NCBI GenBank assembly: GCA_036276255.1
Contig: DASUPK010000047.1
Location: 1 to 49,894 of the forward strand
Reading direction: 5' to 3'
DNA length: 49,894 nucleotides
Origin: DASUPK01 sp036276255
Lineage (GTDB): Bacteria; Actinomycetota; Thermoleophilia; Solirubrobacterales; 70-9
Shown one piece after another: positions 29,906 through 37,563 of this stretch. The position numbers and the translations under genes were made by a program. Every line of letters starts with the position of its first letter. Position 1 is the stretch's first letter. The notes under the pieces were generated by a model. The model was given only the letters and a program-made list of their open reading frames with translations, was not told where the DNA came from and searched no databases.

Positions 29906-29924
29906 CATGGCCACTGCTACAGCG

Positions 29925-30359
29925 ATGAAGACCTACCAGGCGAACGCCCAGGACCGTGAGCGGGACTGGTACGTCGTCGACGCCGAGGGCAAGACGCTCG
30001 GCCGGCTGGCGACCCAGATCGCGGACGTCCTCCGCGGGAAGCGCAAGCCGACCTACACCCCTCACGTCGACGTCGGCGACTTCGTCATCGTCGTCAACGC
30101 CGAGAAGATCGCCGTCACCGGCAAGAAGCGCGAGGACAAGCGCTACTGGCGGCACAGCGGCTACCCGGGCGGCATCCGCTCCCGGACCCTCGGCGAGCTG
30201 CTCGAGACGCGACCCGAGGAGGTCATCCGCAAGGCGGTCAAGGGCATGATTCCGCGCAACCGGCTCGGCCGCCAGCAGCTCCGCAAGCTCAAGGTCTACG
30301 CCGGCCCGGAGCATCGCCACCAGGCCCAGCAGCCCAAGCCACTGGAGATCGAGACTTAG
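29925..30359 (+). CDS. rplM: 50S ribosomal protein L13
   Basis: This is a primary binding protein of 23S rRNA in the large subunit. The product of about 144 aa has WYVVDAEGKTLGRLATQIADVLRGK, VDVGDFVIVVNAEKIAVTGKK, YWRHSGYPGGIRSRTLGELLE, GMIPRNRLGRQQLRKLKVYAGPEHRHQAQQP, all standard. The ATG at 29925 (MKTYQANAQDRERDW) matches the usual N-terminus. An ATG at 29907 would add six residues (MATATA). It is followed directly by rpsI, as in most bacteria. Confidence 0.97.
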   Translation: MKTYQANAQDRERDWYVVDAEGKTLGRLATQIADVLRGKRKPTYTPHVDVGDFVIVVNAEKIAVTGKKREDKRYWRHSGYPGGIRSRTLGELLETRPEEVIRKAVKGMIPRNRLGRQQLRKLKVYAGPEHRHQAQQPKPLEIET

Positions 30360-31193
30360 ATGCAGGACGAAGAGCAGCAGAAGCCCCCCGAGGAGGGCAC
30401 CCCCGAGCAGCAGCAGGCCGACGAGCAGGCCGCTCCGGAGGAGTACCCGCCTTCGGAAGGCGGAAGTCCCGAGCGCGGTGAAACCGAGCCTGAGGCGCCC
30501 CCCGCAGAGGAGGCCCTCGCCGAGGACGCCGCCGGCGAGGACGACACTCCCGCCGAGGAGCCCGCGGCTCCGGCCGAGGAGGCTCCTGCCCAGGCCGCCA
30601 AGGCCGAGGGCAAGCAGAAGAAGGAAGAGGTGGTCCCCGGCGCCGAGCTCGACCCGATCGCAATCGAGCCGGAGCGCCAGCTGGACGCCGAGGAACGCGC
30701 CCGCCAGGAGGCCGAGGAGGAGGAGCGCGCCCGCCGCGAGCGCGAGCTGATCGGCGAGGAGGGCGAGGCCACTCCCCTCGCGACGCAGCCCGCCAAGCTC
30801 TCCGGTGACGCCAGCTACTCGGCGACCGGCAAGCGGAAGTCCTCGATCGCCCGAGTGATCATCCGCCCGGGGGACGGCACGATCCAGGTCAACAAGCGCA
30901 CCCTCGAGGAGTACTTCCCGCGGGAGTACCTGCAGTCCGTCGCGAAGCAGCCCCTGGCCCAGAGCGGCTACGAGGGCAACGTCGACGTGCGGGTCCGCGT
31001 GCACGGCGGCGGGATCTCCGGACAGGCGGCCGCGGTTCGCCACGGCATCGCTCGTGCGCTCTGCGACGTGGACCCGGCTCTCCGCCCCGAGCTGAAGCGC
31101 CGGGGCATGCTGACCCGCGACGCTCGGGTCAAGGAGCGCCGCAAGGCGGGCCTGAAGAAGGCCCGCAAGAAGCCCCAGTTCTCGAAGCGCTGA
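30360..31193 (+). CDS. rpsI: 30S ribosomal protein S9 with a 150-residue acidic N-terminal extension
   Basis: The S9 core begins at about residue 153 (YSATGKRKSSIARVIIRPG) and ends in the invariant KKPQFSKR tail that reaches the P-site tRNA. The core is normal in length (about 125 aa). Ahead of it lies a continuous in-frame extension of about 150 residues, very rich in Glu, Ala, Pro and Gln, then a charged helix (LDAEERARQEAEEEERARREREL). The ATG directly follows the rplM stop. The extension has the same codon bias as the core and no better internal start. Some actinobacterial S9 proteins have short acidic extensions, but this one more than doubles the protein. Confidence 0.95.
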   Translation: MQDEEQQKPPEEGTPEQQQADEQAAPEEYPPSEGGSPERGETEPEAPPAEEALAEDAAGEDDTPAEEPAAPAEEAPAQAAKAEGKQKKEEVVPGAELDPIAIEPERQLDAEERARQEAEEEERARRERELIGEEGEATPLATQPAKLSGDASYSATGKRKSSIARVIIRPGDGTIQVNKRTLEEYFPREYLQSVAKQPLAQSGYEGNVDVRVRVHGGGISGQAAAVRHGIARALCDVDPALRPELKRRGMLTRDARVKERRKAGLKKARKKPQFSKR

Positions 31194-31315
31194 GGCCGCT
31201 GCGAACCTTCGCCTGGCGTCGTCCTCGGTCGGACGGCTCGCTCACGTAGGACTCAACTACGCTCGCTTCGCCGTCCTCCCTGCGTCCTAGCCAGACTCGG
31301 TTCTCACGGCCTCAG
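31190..31315. repeat. 126-bp imperfect palindrome between rpsI and glmM
   Basis: Nested complementary arms pair in order: CTGAGGCCG (31190-31198) with CGGCCTCAG (31307-31315), GAACC (31203-31207) with GGTTC (31299-31303), GGACGGC (31231-31237) with GCCGTCC (31270-31276), and CGTAG (31245-31249) with CTACG (31257-31261) around the loop GACTCAA. The rpsI stop codon sits in the first arm. It contains no credible gene. It may be a structured 3' end, processing site or decayed mobile palindrome. Confidence 0.75.
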
Positions 31316-31327
31316 TGCGTTCCCCCG

Positions 31328-32641
31328 ATGACCCAGACCTCGCGAAAATATTTCGGGACCGATGGGGTCCGGGGGCCCGTGGGCGAGTTGCTCACCCCCG
31401 ACCTCGCCGTGCGACTCGGCCGTGCCGCGGCACTGCGGGATCCGTCTGAGCGGCCACAGGTCCTGATCGTGCGCGATACCCGTGAGTCCGGCCCGATGCT
31501 CGAGGAGGCACTGGCTGCCGGGATCGCCGCGGGGGGAGGGGATGCGATGCTCGGCGGCGTCCTGCCGACGCCCGCCGCCTCGGTGCTGGCCCGCCGCCTG
31601 AGCTTCGACCTGGCCGCGGTCGTCTCCGCGTCCCACAACCCGTTCGCGGACAACGGGATCAAGTTCTTCAACTCGCGCGGCACCAAGCTCGATGACGACG
31701 CCGAGCTCGAGATAGAGGGCCTCATGGACGAGGAGACCGGCGAGCGCGTCGGCGGCGTCCGCTCGCTCGAGGGTGCGTTCGACGACTACATCAGGGAGCT
31801 GCGGACCGTCTTCGGGCTCGACCTCTCCGGCATGCGGGTCGCTCTCGACTGCGCGAATGGCGCCACCTTCCGGGCGGCTCCGGTGATCTTCCAGGCGCTC
31901 GGCGCCGACCTGGTCCTGACGGGGATCGAGCCCGACGGCCGCAATATCAACGCCGACTGCGGCTCGACCCACCCCGAGAACCTGATCGAGCTCGTCAACT
32001 CGTCCGGTGCCGACATCGGTTTCGCGTACGACGGCGACGGCGACCGCATCGCCGCGGTGGACGGTCAGGGGCGGCTGCACGACGGCGACGACCTGATGGC
32101 CCTGATCGCCCTGGACCTCCAGAGGCGCGGCGAGCTCGAGGGCGGGGTGGCGGTGACGGTGATGACCAACTACGGATTCATGACGACGATGGAGAAGGCC
32201 GGGATCGCGGTCGTCCAGACGCAGGTCGGGGACCGTTACGTCATCGAGCAGCTGCTCGAGCGCGACTGGCGGCTAGGCGGCGAGCAGTCCGGCCACATCG
32301 TCTGGACCGACTTCACGCCGACCGGCGACGGCATCGCGGCGTCGCTCCTCACCCTGCGTGCGCTGGGTGGTCGCCCCCTCCAGGAGGTAGAGCCCTTCGA
32401 GCGCCTTCCGCAGCGGCTGGAGAACGTCCGAGTCAAGGACCGATCCGCGATCGAGGGTGCGACCGAGGTCTGGGACGCCGTCGAGGAGGAGAACACGAAG
32501 CTCGAGGGCCGCGGCCGTGTTCTGGTTCGACCCTCCGGGACGGAGCCGCTTGTGCGAGTGATGGTCGAGGCGCCCGACGAGGCCGAATGCGAGGCGATCT
32601 GCAACCGCCTGATCGAGATCGTCAATCGGGTGCTCGCGTAG
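31328..32641 (+). CDS. glmM: Phosphoglucosamine mutase
   Basis: The enzyme interconverts glucosamine-6-phosphate and glucosamine-1-phosphate for UDP-GlcNAc and peptidoglycan. It has the N-terminal KYFGTDGVRG, the phosphoserine loop SASHNP with Ser102, the Mg site AYDGDGDRIAAVD, the sugar-binding GGEQSGHI and the C-terminal phosphate site RPSGTEPLVRVM. Length (437 aa) is standard. glmS follows 22 bp downstream, so the two amino-sugar steps are neighbours. It starts 12 bp after the long palindrome. Confidence 0.97.
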   Translation: MTQTSRKYFGTDGVRGPVGELLTPDLAVRLGRAAALRDPSERPQVLIVRDTRESGPMLEEALAAGIAAGGGDAMLGGVLPTPAASVLARRLSFDLAAVVSASHNPFADNGIKFFNSRGTKLDDDAELEIEGLMDEETGERVGGVRSLEGAFDDYIRELRTVFGLDLSGMRVALDCANGATFRAAPVIFQALGADLVLTGIEPDGRNINADCGSTHPENLIELVNSSGADIGFAYDGDGDRIAAVDGQGRLHDGDDLMALIALDLQRRGELEGGVAVTVMTNYGFMTTMEKAGIAVVQTQVGDRYVIEQLLERDWRLGGEQSGHIVWTDFTPTGDGIAASLLTLRALGGRPLQEVEPFERLPQRLENVRVKDRSAIEGATEVWDAVEEENTKLEGRGRVLVRPSGTEPLVRVMVEAPDEAECEAICNRLIEIVNRVLA

Positions 32642-32645
32642 CGAC

Positions 32646-32651
32646 TACCCT
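32646..32651 (+). promoter_or_regulatory. Candidate -10 box (TACCCT) before glmS
   Basis: TACCCT is 12 nt before the glmS ATG; the same hexamer precedes infA by 12 nt and the LysM gene by 13 nt. There is no visible -35, and no glmS ribozyme fits in the 22-bp gap after glmM. Confidence 0.35.
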
Positions 32652-32663
32652 GTTACGTCTCTT

Positions 32664-34532
32664 ATGTGCGGAATAGTCGGATACGTAGGTGACCGACCGT
32701 GCCGGGACCTGCTGATCGCCGGACTGGAGAAGCTCGAGTACCGAGGCTATGACTCCGCCGGCATCTCGGTGCTCTCGGACGGTGAGATCGACAGCGTGCG
32801 CGCCGTCGGCAACCTGGCGAACCTGCGCGCGGCCGTCGAGGAGCATTCCTCGAACGGCGACGGCGGCTCGGTCGCGGTTGCCGCGAAGCCGGGGACGATC
32901 GGGCTCGGGCATACCCGCTGGGCCACGCACGGGCGCGTCACCGAGGAGAACGCCCATCCGCACGGCGACTGCAACGAGCGGATCCACATCGTCCTCAACG
33001 GCATCGTCGAGAACCACGCCGAGCTGCGGAAGGAGCTGAAGGCCGAGGGTCACGAGTTCACCTCGGAGACCGATGCCGAGATCGTCGCCCACCTGATCGA
33101 GCGCCACTACGACGGCGACCTCGCCGAGGCGGTCCGGAGGGCCTTCGGCGACCTGCGCGGCCACTACGCCTTCGTCGCCATGCACAACGACCACGAGGAC
33201 ACGCTCGTCGCGGCGCGGAAGGAGTGCCCGCTGATCGTCGGCCTCGGCGAGGACGAGAACTTCGTCGCCTCCGCGATCCCGGCATTCCTGGCCGAGACCC
33301 GGCAGGCCCTGGGAATCAAGAACGACGAGGTGGTGACCGTTCACAAGGGCGACGTCACGGTGATGGACGCCGACGGCAACCTGGTCGAGGGGCGGGAGCC
33401 GATCGAGGTCACCTGGGACGAGGACGCCGCCGAGAAGGGCGGCTACTCGACCTTCATGCTGAAGGAGATCCACGAGCAACCCGACGCCGTCGCCGAGACC
33501 ATCACCGACCGGCTTCCGGGCGTCGACGGGGTCGATCTCTCCGACATGGACCTCGACGACGAATTCCTGAAGGGGATCGAGCGGATCGTGATCGTGGCGT
33601 GCGGAACCTCCTACCACGCCGGCCTGGTCGGCCGCTACGCGATCGAGCAGTGGGCGCGGGTCCCGGTCGAGATGGACATCGCCTCCGAATACCGCTACCG
33701 CGAGCCGGTCCACCGGCCAAACGACCTCGTCATCGGGATCACGCAGTCCGGGGAGACCGCCGACACGCTCGCCGCGATGCGGCTGGCGCGGGAGGGCGGC
33801 TCGAAGGTGCTCGCGATCTGCAATGTGATGGGAAGCCAGGCCACCAGGGACGCCGACGCCGTCCTCTTCACCCGTTCTGGGATCGAGATCAGCGTCGCCG
33901 CCACCAAGACCTTCGTCAGCCAGGTCGCCGCCATGTACCTGCTCGGGCTGCGGCTCGCGGAGCTGCGCGGGACGATGGAGCCGGAGCGCCTGAGGGAGCT
34001 GGTGGCCGAGCTCAAGACGCTGCCCCACAAGATCCAGGAGACGATCGTCTCGTGCGACGAGCGCGTCAAGGCGATCGCCCGCTCCCAGTACCAGCAGCGC
34101 TTCTTCATGTACATCGGGCGGCACATCGGGCTGGCCGTCTGCCTCGAGGGCGCTCTCAAGCTGAAGGAGATCTCCTACATCCCGGCGGACGCATACGCGG
34201 CGGGGGAGATGAAGCACGGCCCGATCGCCCTGCTCGACGAGTCCACCCCTGTGGTCGCCGTCGCGACGGACAGCCCTGTGGTGGGAAAGATCCTCTCCAA
34301 CATGGAGGAGGTGCGGGCTCGCGGCGCCGACGTGATCGCCGTCGCCACCGAGGGCTCGGAGGGCGTCGAGGACGCCGCCGATCAGACGATCTTCGTCCCG
34401 CGCACCGACTGGATCGTGCAGCCGATCGTCGCGATCGTGCCGCTCCAGCTGCTGGCCTACTACATCGCGCGTGAGAACGGCCTCAACGTGGATCAGCCTC
34501 GCAACCTCGCCAAGACAGTCACCGTCGAGTAG
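32664..34532 (+). CDS. glmS: Glutamine-fructose-6-phosphate aminotransferase (isomerising)
   Basis: The enzyme makes glucosamine-6-phosphate from fructose-6-phosphate and glutamine, the first step of UDP-GlcNAc synthesis. The N-terminal nucleophile Cys2 is exposed after Met removal (MCGIVGYVGDRPC). The glutaminase domain has LEYRGYDSAG, GHTRWATHG and NGIVENHAELR. Two SIS domains follow with VACGTSYHAGLVGRYAIE, ITQSGETADTLAA, and the C-terminal LKEISYIPADAYAAGEMKHGPIAL and LNVDQPRNLAKTVTVE. Length is 622 aa, normal for the family. Confidence 0.97.
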   Translation: MCGIVGYVGDRPCRDLLIAGLEKLEYRGYDSAGISVLSDGEIDSVRAVGNLANLRAAVEEHSSNGDGGSVAVAAKPGTIGLGHTRWATHGRVTEENAHPHGDCNERIHIVLNGIVENHAELRKELKAEGHEFTSETDAEIVAHLIERHYDGDLAEAVRRAFGDLRGHYAFVAMHNDHEDTLVAARKECPLIVGLGEDENFVASAIPAFLAETRQALGIKNDEVVTVHKGDVTVMDADGNLVEGREPIEVTWDEDAAEKGGYSTFMLKEIHEQPDAVAETITDRLPGVDGVDLSDMDLDDEFLKGIERIVIVACGTSYHAGLVGRYAIEQWARVPVEMDIASEYRYREPVHRPNDLVIGITQSGETADTLAAMRLAREGGSKVLAICNVMGSQATRDADAVLFTRSGIEISVAATKTFVSQVAAMYLLGLRLAELRGTMEPERLRELVAELKTLPHKIQETIVSCDERVKAIARSQYQQRFFMYIGRHIGLAVCLEGALKLKEISYIPADAYAAGEMKHGPIALLDESTPVVAVATDSPVVGKILSNMEEVRARGADVIAVATEGSEGVEDAADQTIFVPRTDWIVQPIVAIVPLQLLAYYIARENGLNVDQPRNLAKTVTVE

Positions 34533-34538
34533 CCACGC

Positions 34539-34544
34539 TAGGAT
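34539..34544 (+). promoter_or_regulatory. Candidate -10 box (TAGGAT) before the DUF3352 gene
   Basis: TAGGAT lies 10 nt before the TTG at 34555, in the 22-bp gap after glmS. It is weak evidence on its own but fits the recurring arrangement of TANNNT close to starts. Confidence 0.3.
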
Positions 34545-34554
34545 TCCGCGCCCC

Positions 34555-36069
34555 TTGAGTCCCCGCCGGTTCAGCGCGCTTCTCCTTGCCTGCGTGGCCG
34601 CCCCGGCTGCGATCCTCACCGGCTGTGGTGGCGGTGGCAGCGTCGACGTCGGCCCGGCCGCCGCGGTCCCGGCCAGCACGCCGATCTACCTCGATGCCAC
34701 GGTCAAGCCGACGGGCACCGCGAAGACCAACGCCGAGGCCGCGCTCAAGACCATCCTGCACACGAACGATCCGGCCAGCCAGATCATCGCCCAGATCGAC
34801 AAGCAGAAGACCGCAACGGGGCAGCCCGTGGACTACCAGACGGACATCGCCCCGTGGCTGGGGCAGAAGGCGGCCGTCTTCTTCACGACCCTCGGTCAGA
34901 ACTCGAAGGGGGCGTCGGTCGTCGAGACCACGAACCCGAGCGCAGCGCTCGCCTTCGCCCAGAAGGCCAATGGCACAAGCGGCGCGCCGAAGAGCGTCGA
35001 CGGCGTCTCGGTCCAGACGGCTCAGGACGGGACCACGGCGTACGCCACCGTCGGCGACTTCCTCCTGGTGGGCAACGAGGCCGGGGTCGAGGCGGCGATC
35101 CAGGCGGACAAGGGCGACTCGCTCGGAGACGACAGCGACTTCAAGGACTCGATCGGCGACCTCCCCGACGACCGGCTGGGCACCGTCTACACGGTCCCCA
35201 AGACCTTCATCGACGCGCTCGGCAGCCAGTTCGACGCGAACAGCAAGGCCGCCATCGAGAAGAGCGCCGGCGAGAACCTCACTGAGCCGGTGGCCGGTGC
35301 GCTGACGGCCTCGGCCGACTCGGTCCAGCTCGAGGCGACGGGTGGGAGCAACGGCGTCGACACGCCGGAGAGCTCGCTGATCGGCGACGTGCCGGGTCAG
35401 TCCTGGCTTGCCCTCGGGATCGGAGACCTTGGCGACAACCTGAAGCAGAGCATCAACCAGCTCAAGCAGCAGATCCCGAACTTCGCCTCCATCCAGCAGC
35501 AGATCGAGCAGACCACTGGGTCGTCGCTCGACCAGCTCACCGGGGCCCTCGGCGATGCCGTCATCTACGTGCAGGGGACGTCCCAGTCGACCCTCACCGG
35601 TGCCCTGGTCGTCCAGTCCAAGGACACGGCGCTCACCGGGCGCCTCCTGAATCAGCTCCAGGGGCTGCTGCGGATCGGTGGGCAGATCAAGCCGCTGAAG
35701 CTCTCCGGCGGCGGCACCGGCTTCCGGATGTCGGATCGGAGCATCCCGCAGCCGTTCGAGATCGCGCAGCAGGGCGACAAGCTGGTGATCGGCTACGGCG
35801 CCGGCTCCGCCGAGGCGAGCCTGACGCCGGCCCAGACGCTCTCGGACTCGCCGACCTTCTCCGCGGCGCAGGGGCAGGTCTCCTCGCTCGGCACCGACCT
35901 CTTCCTCAACCTGCAGTCGATCTTCGCGCTGGCGGAGTCCTCCGGCGCGAAGTCCGATCCGCAGTACGTCCAGGCCAAGCCGTACCTGGACGCGCTCAAC
36001 TACGTCGTCACCGGCTCGGGCTCGAGTAACGACAAGGCCGAGTTCAAGGCGGTCCTCGGCCTCAAGTAG
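34555..36069 (+). CDS. DUF3352-type secreted lipoprotein
   Basis: From TTG 34555 the product of about 504 aa has a signal sequence (SPRRFSALLLACVAAPAAI) and lipobox LTGC with Cys24, then Gly repeats. The long extracellular part contains ASTPIYLDATVKPTG, IAPWLGQKAAVFFT, TAYATVGDFLLVGNEAGVEAAI and SLIGDVPGQSWLALGIGDLGDNL. This duplicated alpha/beta pattern is typical of DUF3352 proteins. The function is unknown; it should be anchored to the outer face of the membrane. The TTG start replaces an upstream frame that overlaps glmS. The gene lies between glmS and acpS, without an obvious pathway link. Confidence 0.82.
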   Translation: MSPRRFSALLLACVAAPAAILTGCGGGGSVDVGPAAAVPASTPIYLDATVKPTGTAKTNAEAALKTILHTNDPASQIIAQIDKQKTATGQPVDYQTDIAPWLGQKAAVFFTTLGQNSKGASVVETTNPSAALAFAQKANGTSGAPKSVDGVSVQTAQDGTTAYATVGDFLLVGNEAGVEAAIQADKGDSLGDDSDFKDSIGDLPDDRLGTVYTVPKTFIDALGSQFDANSKAAIEKSAGENLTEPVAGALTASADSVQLEATGGSNGVDTPESSLIGDVPGQSWLALGIGDLGDNLKQSINQLKQQIPNFASIQQQIEQTTGSSLDQLTGALGDAVIYVQGTSQSTLTGALVVQSKDTALTGRLLNQLQGLLRIGGQIKPLKLSGGGTGFRMSDRSIPQPFEIAQQGDKLVIGYGAGSAEASLTPAQTLSDSPTFSAAQGQVSSLGTDLFLNLQSIFALAESSGAKSDPQYVQAKPYLDALNYVVTGSGSSNDKAEFKAVLGLK

Positions 36070-36072
36070 GCT
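36067..36072 (+). promoter_or_regulatory. Candidate -10 box (TAGGCT) before acpS
   Basis: TAGGCT includes the TAG stop of the DUF3352 gene and ends 9 nt before the acpS GTG. TTCAAG 18 bp upstream is a poor -35. Because a stop codon supplies half the box, chance is a real alternative. Confidence 0.3.
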
Positions 36073-36081
36073 CGGGGACTC

Positions 36082-36426
36082 GTGGGGAGCGCCGTCGGCA
36101 TCGACCTGATCGAGATCGAGCGCGTCGAACGCGCGCTTGAGCGCAGGCCGCGCCTGGCGGAGCGACTGTTCACCGAGGATGAGCTGGCGTATGCACGGGG
36201 TCGCGCGCGTCCCGGCCGGCACCTCGCCGCACGCTTCGCCGCCAAGGAAGCGGTGATCAAGGCGCTGGGCACCGGTGTGCCGCTCCGCCAGATTGAGGTG
36301 ATCAGCGGCGAGCCGCCGCGCGTCGAGCTCCACGGTCGTGCGGCCGAGGTGGCCGACGGAGCCGAGATCGCCATCTCGCTGACCCATTCGCGCGAGAGCG
36401 CCGCGGCAGTCGCGATCGCCGGGTGA
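36082..36426 (+). CDS. acpS: Holo-[acyl-carrier-protein] synthase
   Basis: The 114-aa phosphopantetheinyl transferase activates acyl carrier protein with the CoA-derived arm. The Mg/CoA motifs are SAVGIDLIEIERVERAL (GxD) and LAARFAAKEAVIKALG (FxxKEA), with ISLTHSRESAAAVAIA at the C-terminus. Length and motifs are those of a standard trimeric AcpS. It starts at GTG and overlaps the next gene by 4 bp (GTGA). Confidence 0.95.
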   Translation: MGSAVGIDLIEIERVERALERRPRLAERLFTEDELAYARGRARPGRHLAARFAAKEAVIKALGTGVPLRQIEVISGEPPRVELHGRAAEVADGAEIAISLTHSRESAAAVAIAG

Positions 36427-37487
36427 GTTGGCTCACCCTGATCGCCACGAGCGCGCACGGCATGCGCGGGCGCGTCGCCGTGGGGATGACCAGGCGGACA
36501 CTGCCGCGCCGAATGAGCGCCGATCCGGTGGCCGAGATGCCGGATGGCCTGCATGTCGCGATCTGCGGCTCCGGGTCGCCGCTGCCTGACCCGAAGAGAG
36601 GCAATCCGTGCGTGGCGGTGATCGCCGGAGGGCGGGTGTTCGTCGTCGATGCAGGAGAGCGGGCATCCGAGACCCTCAACCGCATGGGGATCGATCCCGG
36701 GGGGATCGAGGCCGTGCTGTTGACCCACTTCCACTCGGATCACATCGGCGGCCTCGGCAGCCTGGCGATACAACGCTGGGTCGCCCAGGGCTCGCGGGAC
36801 AGGATGCGGATCATCGGGCCGCCCGGAGTCGAGCGGGTCGTGGCCGGCTACAACGAGGCATTCGCGCTCGACCACGGCTACCGCACCGCGCACCACGGCG
36901 AGGAGATCGCCCCGTCCGCGACCGCGGGCATGACCGCCGAGCCCTTCGACTTCCCGGATGGGGCGGACTCCACAGTCCTGCTCGACGACGGCGGCCTGAA
37001 GGTGACTGCGTTTCGTGTCGACCATTCCCCGGCCGAGCCGGCGGTCGGCTACCGCTTCGACTGCGAGGGCCGCAGCCTCGTGATCAGCGGCGACACCAGC
37101 TACTCCCCGGTTCTCGTCGGTGCGGCGGCCGGCGCCGATCTGCTTGTCCACGATGCCCTCTCACCGGAGCTGACCAAGCTCGTCGAGGATGCCGCGGGCG
37201 CCGCCGGACTGACTGCGCGGGCCAAGATCTTCGCCGACATTCCCGACTATCACGCAAGCCCGGCTCAAGCGGCTGACGCGGCTCGAGAGGCCGGAGTTGG
37301 GGCGCTCGCGCTGACCCACATCGTCCCGCCACTGCCGCTGAAGTCTCTCGAGGGGCCGTTCCTGGGCGACGCGCGCCAGCGGTTCAGCGGGCCACTGTGG
37401 ATCGCAAAGGACGGTGACCTCTACAGCCTGCCGGCCGGCGGGGGTCTTGACCGCTCCAACATGATCGGCCGCGGCCCGGGCTCCTAG
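36423..37487 (+). CDS. Metallo-beta-lactamase-fold hydrolase (RNase Z/arylsulfatase-like)
   Basis: The fold is shown by LLTHFHSDHIGGLG (HxHxDH, His102/His104/Asp106/His107), RVDHSPAEPAVGYRF, VISGDTSYSP and the late LTHIV. The pattern of CGSGSPLPDPKRGNPCVAVIAGGRVFVVDAG resembles RNase Z-like and AtsA-type enzymes. The GTG at 36423 overlaps acpS; ATG at 36486 or 36513 would drop 21 or 30 N-terminal residues and give a start closer to the fold. It lacks the flexible arm of true tRNase Z, so a phosphodiesterase or ester hydrolase acting on a small molecule is likely. The substrate is unknown. Confidence 0.85.
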   Translation: MSWLTLIATSAHGMRGRVAVGMTRRTLPRRMSADPVAEMPDGLHVAICGSGSPLPDPKRGNPCVAVIAGGRVFVVDAGERASETLNRMGIDPGGIEAVLLTHFHSDHIGGLGSLAIQRWVAQGSRDRMRIIGPPGVERVVAGYNEAFALDHGYRTAHHGEEIAPSATAGMTAEPFDFPDGADSTVLLDDGGLKVTAFRVDHSPAEPAVGYRFDCEGRSLVISGDTSYSPVLVGAAAGADLLVHDALSPELTKLVEDAAGAAGLTARAKIFADIPDYHASPAQAADAAREAGVGALALTHIVPPLPLKSLEGPFLGDARQRFSGPLWIAKDGDLYSLPAGGGLDRSNMIGRGPGS

Positions 37488-37550
37488 AGGCTCTGAACTC
37501 CCAGCGGCCGCGCCGCTTTGCCCTCGCCTGCCGCCTCAGGAATCCCGGAG

Positions 37551-37556
37551 TAGGCT
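37551..37556 (+). promoter_or_regulatory. Candidate -10 box (TAGGCT) for leaderless nnrE/D
   Basis: TAGGCT is followed by exactly 7 nt and then ATG 37564, with no Shine-Dalgarno in the gap. This is the cleanest leaderless-type arrangement in a gene start that is not inside an operon. Confidence 0.45.
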
Positions 37557-37563
37557 CAGGCCG

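Noticed and set aside
32642..32663. A glmS ribozyme ahead of glmS
   Set aside because: Only 22 bp separate glmM from glmS, far too short for the ribozyme, and no core motif is present.
36423..37487. tRNase Z assignment for the metallo-beta-lactamase-fold protein
   Set aside because: The HxHxDH motif is present but the flexible-arm signature of tRNase Z was not seen, so only the fold-level call is kept.
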